Source: Sinomonas atrocyanea
GTDB taxonomy: Bacteria; Actinomycetota; Actinomycetes; Actinomycetales; Micrococcaceae
Reading direction: 5' to 3'
NCBI RefSeq assembly: GCF_030811715.1
Contig: NZ_JAUSRH010000004.1
Coordinates: 62,001-126,000, forward strand
DNA length: 64,000 bases
Shown here piece after piece: positions 44,006-53,215 of this stretch. The stretch's first letter is position 1. The number at the start of each line of letters is the position of its first letter. Below the pieces are notes generated by a model that saw only the letters and a program-made list of their open reading frames with translations, did not search any database and was not told where the DNA came from. The position numbers and the translations under genes were made by a program.

Positions 44006-45639
44006 GGACGCACCGCGGCCACCAGCTGGCCGACTTCGCCGTCGACGGGCGCATGGTCCTCGTGGCCGCCCTCGCGATTCCGGTGGGCGCGCTCGGGGCG
44101 ATCGCCGCCTGGGCGCTCCTTGCCCTCATCGGCCTTGCGACGAACCTCTTCTACTTCGGCCGGCTCTCGACAGGCCTCGTCGCCGTCGGCGGCGGGCACC
44201 CGTGGTGGCAGGTGCTCCTGACCCCCGTCGCGGGCGGGCTCGTGATCGGCCTGATGGCGCGCTTCGGCTCGGAGAAGATCCGCGGCCACGGCATGCCCGA
44301 GGCGATCGAGTCGATCCTCATCGGCGGCAGCCGCGTGGACCCGAAGGTCGCCGTGCTCAAGCCGGTCTCGGCCGCCATCAGCATCGGCTCGGGCGGCCCG
44401 TTCGGCGCCGAGGGCCCGATCATCATGACAGGCGGGGCGATCGGCTCGATCCTTGCCCAGCACCTGCACCTCACCGCCGACGAGCGCAAGACCCTGCTGG
44501 TCGCCGGAGCCGCCGCCGGGATGGCGGCGACGTTCAACTCGCCGCTGGCCGCCGTGCTGCTGGCCGTGGAACTGCTCCTGTTCGAATGGCGGCCCCGCAG
44601 CTTCATCCCGGTCGCCGCCGGCGTCGCGGTCTCCACCGTCGTGCGCGGGGCGATCCTGGGCTCGGCCCCGATCTTCCCCGTCCCGACCGAAGGCCTGCAC
44701 CTCACGCCCGGCATCGAGGCCCTCGCCGCGGTCGTGGGCATCTCGGGCGCGCTCGTCGCCGCGGGCGCGACCTGGCTCGTCTACCGCGCAGAGGACGCGT
44801 TCTCCCGGCTCCCGATCCACTGGATGTGGTGGCCGGCGATCGGCGGGCTCATCATCGGCGCCGGCGGCCTCATCGAGCCCCGGGCCCTGGGCGTGGGCTA
44901 CGACGTCATCGACCAGCTCCTCACGGGGCAGGCCACCACCGGGCTCATCGTCGGCATCCTCGTGGTCAAGACCCTCATCTGGTCCCTCTCCCTCGGCAGC
45001 GGGACATCGGGCGGGGTGCTCGCGCCGATCTTCATGATCGGCGGATCCCTCGGCGCCGCGGCCGGCCTCGTCCTGCCCGAGGTCATCCCCGGTTTCTGGG
45101 CCCTGCTCGGGCTCACCGCCGTCGTGGGCGGGGTAATGCGCTCCCCGTTGACCGGGGTGGTCTTCACGCTCGAGCTCACCCACGCGTGGGCCGTCGCGCT
45201 GCCGCTGCTGATCGCCTCCGTCGTGGCCTACGGCGCGTCCGTGCTGGTCCTGCGCCGCTCGGTCCTCACCGAGAAGATCGCACGCCGCGGGCTCCACCTG
45301 ACCCGCGACTACACCACCGATCCGCTCGAGACGTTCTTCTGCGAAGACGTCATGCGCGTCCCGGCCGCGGCCCTGCCCGAGGCCGCGCCCGTGCTCCACC
45401 CGCGGGACACGGTCCGGCATGCCGCGTACGTCCTCGCCAGCTCCGGCGCGCCCGACGCCGCGGTGGTGGACGACGACGGGGCGTTCCTCGGGCTCCTCGG
45501 CCCCGCCGACCTGCTCGCCGCCAGACTGCACGACCTCACCGAGGCCACCGACCGGAACCGCCCGCTGCGCTACCTCACCCCGGCACGCCCCAAACGGAGC
45601 AAGGAAGGCCTCCTGACGGGAAAGGTCTCGACCGAATGA
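44002..45639 (+). CDS. ClC-family chloride channel/antiporter with C-terminal domain
   Basis: 545 residues. ClC selectivity motifs are present: GSGGPFGAEGPIIMTGGAIG carries the gating glutamate of GxEGP, SGGVLAPIF corresponds to the GxFxP site. About 10-11 membrane segments end at ~435; the remaining ~110 residues hold a single CBS-like domain (EDVMRVPAAALPE, AAVVDDDGAFLGLL). The gating Glu suggests coupled Cl-/H+ exchange, though the proton-glutamate could not be placed by eye. GTG start 44002 overlaps marR by four bases. Confidence 0.9.
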   Translation: MRTHRGHQLADFAVDGRMVLVAALAIPVGALGAIAAWALLALIGLATNLFYFGRLSTGLVAVGGGHPWWQVLLTPVAGGLVIGLMARFGSEKIRGHGMPEAIESILIGGSRVDPKVAVLKPVSAAISIGSGGPFGAEGPIIMTGGAIGSILAQHLHLTADERKTLLVAGAAAGMAATFNSPLAAVLLAVELLLFEWRPRSFIPVAAGVAVSTVVRGAILGSAPIFPVPTEGLHLTPGIEALAAVVGISGALVAAGATWLVYRAEDAFSRLPIHWMWWPAIGGLIIGAGGLIEPRALGVGYDVIDQLLTGQATTGLIVGILVVKTLIWSLSLGSGTSGGVLAPIFMIGGSLGAAAGLVLPEVIPGFWALLGLTAVVGGVMRSPLTGVVFTLELTHAWAVALPLLIASVVAYGASVLVLRRSVLTEKIARRGLHLTRDYTTDPLETFFCEDVMRVPAAALPEAAPVLHPRDTVRHAAYVLASSGAPDAAVVDDDGAFLGLLGPADLLAARLHDLTEATDRNRPLRYLTPARPKRSKEGLLTGKVSTE

Positions 45640-46240
45640 CGAGGGCGACCGACCCCCTACAGGTCCACGCCGGTCCGCAACCGGCCCACGTCGGGTCAGC
45701 CATCACGGGCATTGTCGGAACTGGCCAGCCTCCGGCGATCTCGTACTCGAGAAGCCCACGACGGCGCCTGTAGCACCAGCATGCTCTGGCTGAACGGCAT
45801 CGAGGTCTCTCCACGAGCTCGCCTCGCCCGAGAGACCCAATCCTGCAGTTCACCCCGGACCACCGCAGATAGAGCAGTGACTATCTGCGGTGGTTCCCCC
45901 GGCGGCGGATCCTACCGTCACAGGTCCTAGGAACGGTGGCCCGGACACCCATCCGTTGGCTGTTGACAGCGGGAGCGATCGCGCGCACGGGAGCCTCGTG
46001 GGGGCCGATGCCCTCGCGGCCAGATTGCCAGCCGGATGGGTGCCGCCAAGGAGGTCGGAAGTCCCCAGGGACCAGTCCTGCCCCTGCCCCGGTCCAGCTG
46101 CGGTCAACCGAGGGGGACCGTGGCAGTCGCACGCGGCCTACGATTGCTCGAGCCGTCAGGCACGTTGTCGCCTCGGTCGGCGAGGGCGCAGGGCGATGGG
46201 GCTCGTGGTGGACCTCGCCAAGTGCGCCGCCCAGGCTCGG
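45640..46240. other. 601-base stretch, no gene, with a strong hairpin
   Basis: Frames here are Arg/Pro-rich with no family signal. The notable element is the inverted repeat at 45859-45894 reported separately. It separates the convergent clc and TDT-transporter genes. Confidence 0.5.
45859..45894. terminator. 14-bp perfect inverted repeat with 8-base loop
   Basis: ACCACCGCAGATAG and CTATCTGCGGTGGT flank AGCAGTGA. Being between convergent genes it could terminate both, but it lacks a T-run and is ~220 bases from the clc stop and ~350 from the other. Confidence 0.55.
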
Positions 46241-47317
46241 TCAGGAGGGCGATCCCGCCTGCCGGGCGGTCCGCGGCCCGGCGAGCGTGCCCCAGAGGTG
46301 CCAGGCCATTCCCACGAATGTCGCGGCGAACGCCGCAAGGGCTACCCAGAGCCCCGCCTGGCCGATCGCCTGCACGACGGGAAGCCCGTCGGCGCGCCCG
46401 AGGCAGATCCCGGCAACGGCATACATACCCAGCGGGAAGACGAGGCTCCACAGGCCGGGCTCGTAGGCGAGCGGGACGCGCCGGACGAGGTGCCGCCAGA
46501 CGCCCGCGGCGACGAGGGCAGGCAGCAGACATGTGGCCAAGGCCCAGAACACGACCGAGGCCCCGGCGACGAGGCCGCGCGCCGCGTCGGCCACGGGCGC
46601 GTCCGCCATCTCGACGATCCGCGAGCCGGCCAGGACGCTGATGGCCATCGCACCCATCGGCACGAAGTACTGGGGCCGGAGGTCCTCGGGGCGGACCGGG
46701 TACCGCTGGAGGCGCAGGGACACCAGGACGCACAGCGCTGCGCACCCGATGAGCCCCACCGACCAGGACCCTACAGCGAGGTCGGCGAGGCCTGTCTTCC
46801 ACTGGCCGGCGAGCGGCTCGAGCGTCGCGCAGGCCGCGCCAACCGACTGGCTCGCAACGCACCAGGTGAACCACGTCCCGTCCGCCTCCCGGCCCACGGG
46901 CCGTTCCCGGCGGCCGAGCACGGCAGTCCACGGGATGACATAGCCGAGCACGAGCCAGGCAGGGCCCGCGACCGCAAGGAGGAACGCCGCCGCCCACGGG
47001 CCCCCGGCCACCGCCAGGCACACCCCCAGGACGTTGGTGCCGGCGACGAACGTGAAGAACCCGAAGGCCCTGCCGGGGTCCCGGAAGTCGGCCCGCATCG
47101 CGCTGCGGAAGGCGGCCAGCCGCACGGCGTTCAGCACGACGATGACGGCGTAGGCGGCCGCGCACAGCGCGAGCAGTGCCCTGGAAAGCACCTCGAAGCC
47201 CTCGAGCCCGAGCCCGACCGAGACGATGCCGCTGGCCATCACAAGCGCGAAATACCCGGGCGTGAGGGTTGCGACGGCCTCAGAGACGCGGCCGAGGAAC
47301 TCCCGGTGACCAATCAT
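46241..47317 (-). CDS. Tellurite-resistance/C4-dicarboxylate (TDT) family transporter
   Basis: 358 residues with about ten membrane segments. LTPGYFALVMASGIVSVG at the N-terminus is the TehA/Mae1/SLAC1 family opening, and RDPGRAFGFFTFVAGTNVLG follows. The family moves malate, sulfite or other monovalent anions by a channel- or carrier-like mechanism. ATG 47317. No partner gene. SPWL-like gating Phe cannot be verified by eye. It is convergent with the clc gene and both might handle anions. Confidence 0.85.
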   Translation of the reverse strand: MIGHREFLGRVSEAVATLTPGYFALVMASGIVSVGLGLEGFEVLSRALLALCAAAYAVIVVLNAVRLAAFRSAMRADFRDPGRAFGFFTFVAGTNVLGVCLAVAGGPWAAAFLLAVAGPAWLVLGYVIPWTAVLGRRERPVGREADGTWFTWCVASQSVGAACATLEPLAGQWKTGLADLAVGSWSVGLIGCAALCVLVSLRLQRYPVRPEDLRPQYFVPMGAMAISVLAGSRIVEMADAPVADAARGLVAGASVVFWALATCLLPALVAAGVWRHLVRRVPLAYEPGLWSLVFPLGMYAVAGICLGRADGLPVVQAIGQAGLWVALAAFAATFVGMAWHLWGTLAGPRTARQAGSPS

Positions 47318-47646
47318 GGCGCCAGCCTACCGGGGCCAAAAAGCACGGTCAGGAACCCGGGAGCGCAGGCGATGAGCTCGCGGCCGTCCGGAGCGCCCTG
47401 AAGTTGTGGAGGCTGCTGACCTTGGAACAGCTGGTCGGAACCAAATAGCGCGAGCCTCCATCAGACCCAGGGCACTTCACCTGACGTCTCCAACCTGCTC
47501 GCAAATGGATCGACGGTCGTGCCAAGAATGGTTCCTTTGACGAGACAGAGGATCCATGACGCGCCGCGGTAGGTGATCGGCGTCCGGGAGGGCACCGAGA
47601 AGGACCCGCCCGTGGGGTCCTCGGGCAGGTGCTGTGGTCTCCGCTG
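47318..47646. other. 329-base stretch without a gene
   Basis: Contains GGTTCCTTTGACGAGAC at 47530-47546, a motif close to sequences at 52823 and 33175. No protein-like frame recognised. Confidence 0.45.
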
Positions 47647-48828
47647 TCAGGTGTAGCTGGGCTGGAGGAGGGTTGTTCCGATGTCCTTGCCGATTCTGCG
47701 CAGCAGCGAGGCGGAGAGCTCGGGGTCTTTGGATGAGTCCCTGTCGGTGTATTCGGCCAGCGTGACGACGCGGGTCAAGTCCATGTCGGACCACCGTTCC
47801 TTGGGGAGCAGGGAGCGGCCGGCCACGGCGATGATGGGGCGGTTTCCTGAGCGGCGGGCCACCGCTGCGGGCAGTTTCCCGGCGAGGGTCTGTTCGTCGA
47901 TGCTGCCTTCGCCGGTGATGACTACGTCGCAGCTGTCCTTGCGGGCATCGAAGTCCAGCAGGTCGAGGAAGTAGTCGGCCCCGGAGACCTGCTTCGCTCC
48001 CAGCAGCAGGCAGGCGTAGCCGATCCCGCCGGCGCTTCCCGCGCCTTCATGTGCTGCCAGTGCGTCGGCTCCGGGGAGTCCCGCTTCTGCCATCTTGTGC
48101 ACGAAGTGGCCCAGGCCCTCGTCCAGGAACGTGACCTGCTCGGCTGTGGCGCCCTTCTGGGGACCGAATACCGCCGGCGCCCCGTGGGGACCGCGGAGGG
48201 GGTTGTGCACGTCGCTGGCCACGACGAGCTCTGTTCCGGCGAGTTGCGGCAGTGCGGTTCGCCAGACGGATTCTGTCTGTCTGAGGGCTGTTCCGCTTCC
48301 GTGGAGCTGGTTCCCGTCGGCGTCGTAGAAGGTGTAGCCGAGTGCGGTGAGCATCCCCATGCCGCCGTCGGTGCTGGCGCTGCCGCCGAGTGCCAGGACG
48401 ATCCTGGCCGGGTTGAGGGTGAGCGCGAAAAGGATGGCGTCGCCGAATCCGCGGCTGGAGGATGCCAGTGCCTCCAGTCTGCCGTCGGGCAGCAGGGCGA
48501 GGCCGCAGGTGTTGGCGACTTCGACCACGGCGGTGGTGCCGTCGAAGGCGATGCTGGTCTGGACGGGCTCTCCCGTGGGGCCGGCGACGGTGCAGCTGTG
48601 GCGGGCGAAGCCCGCGGCGACGGCGGCGTCGACGCTGCCGTCGCCGCCGTCGGCCAGGGGCAGCAGTTCGCACTGGACCGTCCCGGCTGCGCCGGCTTCG
48701 TCAGCGGCGGAGCGGAGGCCTGCTGCCAGGGCCTGTGCGACCTCGTGGGCGGTGAGGCTGCCCTTGAACTTGTCCGGGGCGATGAGGGTGCGCAGGGTCT
48801 TCGGGGCGGCAGTGCTGGTGCTGGTCAT
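47647..48828 (-). CDS. glxK: Glycerate kinase (GlxK/GarK family)
   Basis: 393 residues of the type-1 glycerate kinase family: LIAPDKFKGSLTAHEVAQAL at the start, PLADGGDGSVDAAV, LALGGSASTDGGMGML and TGEGSIDEQTLAGKLP are the diagnostic blocks. Phosphorylates D-glycerate to 2-phosphoglycerate. Last gene of a minus-strand operon after tartrate dehydrogenase and dctA, where it would process glycerate from tartrate decarboxylation. Lies 29 bases after dctA. Confidence 0.94.
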   Translation of the reverse strand: MTSTSTAAPKTLRTLIAPDKFKGSLTAHEVAQALAAGLRSAADEAGAAGTVQCELLPLADGGDGSVDAAVAAGFARHSCTVAGPTGEPVQTSIAFDGTTAVVEVANTCGLALLPDGRLEALASSSRGFGDAILFALTLNPARIVLALGGSASTDGGMGMLTALGYTFYDADGNQLHGSGTALRQTESVWRTALPQLAGTELVVASDVHNPLRGPHGAPAVFGPQKGATAEQVTFLDEGLGHFVHKMAEAGLPGADALAAHEGAGSAGGIGYACLLLGAKQVSGADYFLDLLDFDARKDSCDVVITGEGSIDEQTLAGKLPAAVARRSGNRPIIAVAGRSLLPKERWSDMDLTRVVTLAEYTDRDSSKDPELSASLLRRIGKDIGTTLLQPSYT

Positions 48829-48857
48829 GTCACTTTTCCGGATAGGCGGGGCTGCGA

Positions 48858-50316
48858 TCAGCGGGACTGGGCAAGGTCGACGTCGTCGGCGGAATGCTTC
48901 GGTGCCGCGTCCGCCGCTGGGTCGAGCTGCTTGGGCGAGTGGTGGCCGTATTCGACAAGATCGTCATCGATGTCTGCGACGTCATCGACGTGGATGGGGT
49001 CCTGGCTGGGCGCCGGTTCGACGGCTTCGCCGGCGAAGACGCGGCGGACGCGGTCGGCGTCGAGGGTGCGGTCCCACCAGGCGATGAACAAGGTGGCGAC
49101 GGCGTTGCCGGTGAAGTTGACCAGGGCCCGGCATTCGGACATGAACTTGTCGATGCCGAAGATCAGCATGATGCCTGCGGCAGGGATGGTGCCGATGGTC
49201 GCCAGGGTGGCGGTGAGGGCGATGAAGCCGCCGCCGGCCACGCCTGCGGCGCCCTTGGAGGTCAAGAGCATGACCGCGAGCAGGCCCAGCTGCTGGCCGA
49301 TGCTCAGGTGCGTGTTCGTGGCCTGGGCGATGTAGAGCGCGGCCAGGGACAGGTAGATGGCGGCGCCGTCCAGGTTGAAGCTGTAGCCGGTGGGGACCAC
49401 CAGGCCCACGGTCTCCTTCTTGACACCGGCGTTCTCGAGCTTGCGCATCAGGCCGGGCAGGGCCGGCTCGGCGGTGGAGGTGCCCAGGATGAGCATGTAC
49501 TCCTCTTTGAAGTGCCGGATCATGCTGAAGATGTTCAGCTTCAGGAAAGCCATCACCGATCCGAGGACCACCACGACGAACACGATGGACGTGGCGTAGA
49601 ACAGCACGATGAGCCCGCCCATGCTGGTCAGCGAGGAGACACCGTACCTGCCCACGGCGAAGGCCATGGCGCCGAACGCGCCCAGGGGCGCGGCCTTCAT
49701 GATGAAGCCCAAGATCTTGAACATCACCCCGGTGAGGCGCTGCACACCGTCCAGGACCGGGGCGCCCACCTTGCCCAGGGCGTTCAGGGCGATGCCGAAG
49801 ACCACCGCGATGAAGATGATCTGGAGGATGTCGCCCACCACGAAGGGCTGGACGATGCTCGTGGGGATGATGTTGGTGATGAACTGCCACCATTCCTCGT
49901 GCTGTCCCGCATCGATCAGCTTCGCGGCCGCGTCAGAGGTCTTGATCGCGCTGGCGTGCGCGTTGACGCCGTCACCGAGGCGGAAGACGTTGATGGCCAC
50001 CAGCCCGATCGCCAGGGCGCAGATGGTGCCGATCTGGAAGTACGTCAGGGCTTTCAGCCCAGTCATGCCGACCTTCTTCAGGTCCGCGACGCTGGCTATG
50101 CCGCCCACGATCGTGAGGAACACGATGGGGCCGATGAGCATCTTCATCGCGTTCACGAAGGTGGTGCCGATCGGCTCCACCGCGATGCCGGTTGCCGGCG
50201 CGAGCCAGCCGACGAGGACGCCGATGAGGATCGCTGTCTACCCAGAAGTAGAGCTGGCGGTACCAGCGGGGCTTGGTGGCGGGCGTCGCCCTGCCGGCTG
50301 TGGTGACGTGGTCCAT
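48858..50316 (-). pseudogene. dctA: C4-dicarboxylate symporter DctA with an early frameshift
   Basis: ATG 50316 (AGGTAGGA upstream) reads RWYRQLYFWV, then near 50234-50243 the frame changes; the next frame continues with ILIGVLVGW and PIGTTFVNAMKMLIGPIVFL, and runs to 48858. The latter covers over 95% of a dicarboxylate/amino acid:cation symporter: SSFQ-like GGIASVADLKKVG, GTSTAEPALPGLM, TGYSFNLDGAAIYLS and IFGIDKFMSECRALVNFTGN. Either one inserted or two deleted bases. A GTG at 50180 could start a shortened protein lacking the first membrane helix. If intact it would import tartrate/C4-dicarboxylates for the flanking enzymes. A sequencing error is possible. Confidence 0.8.
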
Positions 50317-50454
50317 GATTCCTACCTCATTGTGGAATGTCGCTGGAGGATGTTCTGGGAGAAGGTTTGGTGCGGGGCGGGCAGCGGCACTGCTTCACTG
50401 CCCGCCCCGGCGCTGGCACCGGCGACCGCGGTGGGGGCGCCGGGAGACTGGTTG

Positions 50455-51552
50455 CTAGACGGCCGCCGGAGCGAGTGTGAGGGCCTTGATAATGGCCTCG
50501 GTGACGTCCACGGTGTCGGACTGGCCGCCCACATCGCGGGTGAGGTGGCCTGCGCCGGTGGCGGCCTCGATGGCGGCCTCGACCCGGCGTGCTTCCTCGT
50601 GCAGGCCGAAGTTGTCCAGCATCAGGGCCGCGCTGGCGATCGCGCCGATCGGGTTGCTGATGCCCTTCCCGGCGATGTCCGGGGCGGAGCCGTGGACCGG
50701 TTCGAACATCGACGGGAACCGGCGCTCCGGGTTCAGGTTGGCGCTGGCAGCCAGGCCCAGGCTTCCGGCCAGGGCCGAGCCGAGGTCGGAGAGGATGTCG
50801 GCGTTCAGGTTGGAGGCGACGACGACGGATAGCTCCTCGGGCTTGAGGATGAACTTGGCGCTCATCGCGTCCACCAGTACGCTCTCGGTCTGCACGTCCG
50901 GGTAGTCCAGGGCGACGCGGTTGAAGACCTCGTCCCACAGGACCATGCCGTACTGCTGGGCGTTGGACTTGGTCACCGAGGAGACCTTCTTCACCGTCCG
51001 GGTCCGGGCCAGGTCGAAGGCGAAGCGCATGATGCGTTCGCAGCCCTTCTCCGTGAACAGTGCCGTCTGCAGGGCCACCTCGTTGCCCGGGCCGCGGCCG
51101 GAGAGGTTGCGCCCGCCAAGGCCGGCGTACTCGCCCTCGCTGTTCTCGCGGACCACGACCCAGTCAAGCTCGGTGCTGTCGGCCTTGCGCAGCGGGGACT
51201 GCACGCCCGGGAGGAACTTCACCGGGCGGATGTTGGCCCACTGGTCGAAGTTCTGGGTGATGTTCAGGCGCAGGCCCCACAGGCTCACGTGGTCTGGGAC
51301 GTTCTCCCAGCCGACGGCTCCGAAGTAGATGGCGTCGAAGTCCTTCAGGGCGTCCAGGCCCTTGGGATCCATCATCTCTCCGTGCTTCGCGTAGTACTCC
51401 GAGCCCCAGGGGAACTCGGTCCAGTCGAAGGCGAACTTGCCGTTCGAGTTCTCCGCCAGGGCGTCCAGGACCCGCCGGCCTGCTGCGACGACTTCCTTGC
51501 CCACCCCGTCCGCCGGGATGGAGGCGATGCTGAACTTCTGGGTCGTGCTCAT
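50455..51552 (-). CDS. ttuC: Tartrate dehydrogenase / decarboxylase (isopropylmalate-DH family)
   Basis: 365 residues of the beta-decarboxylating dehydrogenase family. SIASIPADGVGKEVVAAG is the tartrate-type opening; GAVGWENVPDHVSLWG, VVRENSEGEYAGLGGR and FEPVHGSAPDIAGKGISNP (substrate and NAD sites) are conserved. Oxidises tartrate or D-malate; tartrate can end as D-glycerate plus CO2, which glycerate kinase two genes downstream uses. ATG 51552 with GAGGAG 13 bases upstream. Lies after the LysR gene and a short inverted repeat at 51673. Confidence 0.9.
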   Translation of the reverse strand: MSTTQKFSIASIPADGVGKEVVAAGRRVLDALAENSNGKFAFDWTEFPWGSEYYAKHGEMMDPKGLDALKDFDAIYFGAVGWENVPDHVSLWGLRLNITQNFDQWANIRPVKFLPGVQSPLRKADSTELDWVVVRENSEGEYAGLGGRNLSGRGPGNEVALQTALFTEKGCERIMRFAFDLARTRTVKKVSSVTKSNAQQYGMVLWDEVFNRVALDYPDVQTESVLVDAMSAKFILKPEELSVVVASNLNADILSDLGSALAGSLGLAASANLNPERRFPSMFEPVHGSAPDIAGKGISNPIGAIASAALMLDNFGLHEEARRVEAAIEAATGAGHLTRDVGGQSDTVDVTEAIIKALTLAPAAV

Positions 51553-51672
51553 GGTGATGTGTCTCCTCGCCGAGTGGGGTGCTCCCCCTGTTAGCGGGGT
51601 CACACCGTCCTTCCTCTTCAAGTAGACGGGGCGCAGCGAGACGGGGTCCAAGACCAAGATTGAATGCGCTAA

Positions 51673-51687
51673 ATAGGTTCGGCCTAT
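51673..51687. promoter_or_regulatory. LysR-type inverted repeat before ttuC
   Basis: ATAGG-TTCGG-CCTAT overlaps the stop codon of the LysR gene, 121 bases before the ttuC start. T-N11-A pattern fits a LysR activation site. Confidence 0.5.
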
Positions 51688-52598
51688 GTGTGCTGGTGGG
51701 GCGGCTCTTCTGGCCGGTTCGCGTGGAGCTCGGCGACCTGCAGGAAGGCCCTTGCTGCCGGGGTGAGGTCCTGCTTGCGGCTGAGGACTGCCACATCCAG
51801 GTCGGACACCGGCTCGATGAGAAGGGTGCGGAGCCCGGACTTGTGCGCCAGCGGTGCCCAGGAGGAAGGCATGACGGCGTGCCCGACGCCGGCCAGGACC
51901 AGCGGCAGGATGGAGGTGCGGTGTGCCGCCTCGACCACGATCTCCAGCTCGACGCCGCGGGCCAGGGCATCATCGACGAGCCAGCGCATCAGCGATCCGC
52001 GCTGGCTCGCGACGAACCGGTGGCCCGCCAGGTCCTCGCGCTGGATTGCGGTCCCCGGCCGGAAGGTGTCGGTGTGGGGGTTCACGATCAGGATCAGCGG
52101 CTGGCGCTCCAGCTCGAGCACCTGGACCCCGGGGACCCGTATGGGATTGGGGGACCCGGCCAGCCCGATCTCCGTGCTGCCGCTGCGCACGGATTCGATG
52201 ACCTCCTCCGGGGTGAACGCAGCTTGAACGTTCAGCCGGACCGAGGGGTGTGATCGGGTGAACCCGGCAATCATGGACGTCAATGGCTCGACCCCCGGGG
52301 ACGGCATCGTGATGATGTCCAGCCGGCCGCTGCGGACTCCCCGAAGAGCCTGGACCGCGGACTGGGCCGTATCAAGGTCCCGCATGACCAGCCGGGCAGG
52401 GCCAACCAGCTCCCGACCGGCCTCACTGAGGACAGCCCGCCTGCCGATCCGATGGAACAGGGGCACCCCCAGATCCTTCTCAAGGCTGGCAATCGTCTGG
52501 GACAACGAAGGCTGCGCTACCAGCAGATGCTCTGCAGCCCGATTGAACCCATCGTGGTCCACGACGGCCAGGAAGTACTTCAGCTTTCGGGTATCCAC
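51684..52598 (-). CDS. LysR-family regulator of the tartrate operon
   Basis: 304 residues. N-terminal HTH DTRKLKYFLAVVDHDGFNRA with AQPSLSQTIASLEKDLG; effector domain follows to the end (LAGSPNPIRVPG, SQRGSLMRWLVDD). GTG start 52598 with AAGGAAAG upstream. It precedes ttuC-dctA-glxK on the same strand, as in many LysR-activated dicarboxylate operons. Its own promoter has TGATAG-N7-CTATCA at 52654. Its first ten residues parallel those of the LysR at 19316. Confidence 0.9.
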   Translation of the reverse strand: MDTRKLKYFLAVVDHDGFNRAAEHLLVAQPSLSQTIASLEKDLGVPLFHRIGRRAVLSEAGRELVGPARLVMRDLDTAQSAVQALRGVRSGRLDIITMPSPGVEPLTSMIAGFTRSHPSVRLNVQAAFTPEEVIESVRSGSTEIGLAGSPNPIRVPGVQVLELERQPLILIVNPHTDTFRPGTAIQREDLAGHRFVASQRGSLMRWLVDDALARGVELEIVVEAAHRTSILPLVLAGVGHAVMPSSWAPLAHKSGLRTLLIEPVSDLDVAVLSRKQDLTPAARAFLQVAELHANRPEEPPHQHT

Positions 52599-52653
52599 GC
52601 GGCTTTCCTTCGCGAAACGAGTGGCAGGAAGGGGCAGGGAGAGCAGGAAACCC

Positions 52654-52672
52654 TGATAGCCCACGCCTATCA
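52654..52672. promoter_or_regulatory. Inverted repeat TGATAG-N7-CTATCA before lysR
   Basis: Sits 56 bases upstream of the LysR start, a usual autoregulatory position. Similar half-sites (ATAGG/CCTAT) lie before ttuC. Confidence 0.45.
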
Positions 52673-52685
52673 CCCATATTGACAC

Positions 52686-53101
52686 CAGGCTCGGTGCTCA
52701 GCGGGCCGAGTTCGGATGCCGCGCAGCAGCGGCGCCGAACGCAGACGACCCAGCGCAGTGCAGGCGCACGGTTCCCACCGCCCCCTTGAGCCACCGAGCG
52801 TCCCGGCTTCTATCCGGTCAAAGGTTCCTTTGATGGGACGGTTGCGGGGGCGGGGCGCCTTTCCCCGCAGAGCAGCGACTCCCCTGAAATCTCAACGAAC
52901 CGCAAGGGTCCTGGATGTCTCAGCAATGCGTCTCACTCCGTGATTCTCAAGATCGATGAGATATGGCCCTTGACTGGACGGTGAGAACGGGATGGCGCAT
53001 CTTGGCAGTGGGTTGTGAGGGACCCTCCGTCTCGCGGTGACTGGAGGCAACAGCTTCGGGAACCGGGGAAACGGGTCGCGCGCAGATCCACGGCCGCCGC
53101 G
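52686..53101. other. 416-base stretch without a gene
   Basis: Has GGTTCCTTTGATGGGAC at 52823 and a paired ATGTCTCA/GCGTCTCA segment near 52913-52935 that recalls ends of some actinobacterial IS elements. No coding frame supported. Confidence 0.45.
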
Positions 53102-53162
53102 ACTGGTCGAAGGATCGGCGAGCATTCCGCATTCTCGAATGCTCGCCGATCCTTCGACCAGT
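53102..53162. repeat. Perfect 26-bp inverted repeat with 9-base loop
   Basis: Arms 53102-53127 and 53137-53162 are exact reverse complements (inner ends GAGCATTC / GAATGCTC; loop CGCATTCTC). It lies 53 bases after the MFS stop on that strand, so a terminator role is possible, but a 26-bp stem without a T-run is unusual. Confidence 0.85.
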
Positions 53163-53215
53163 CCCGTGTCTGCCCCTGTCCAAGGTGCCGCTGGCCAGGG
53201 TCCTTGCTTCAGTTG

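Noticed and set aside
48894-50306. A 470-codon plus-strand frame opposite dctA
   Set aside because: Shadow of the symporter gene; composition dominated by Glu, Asp, Gly and His.
53102-53162. Classical rho-independent terminator
   Set aside because: No T-run on either side, so listed as a repeat with open function.
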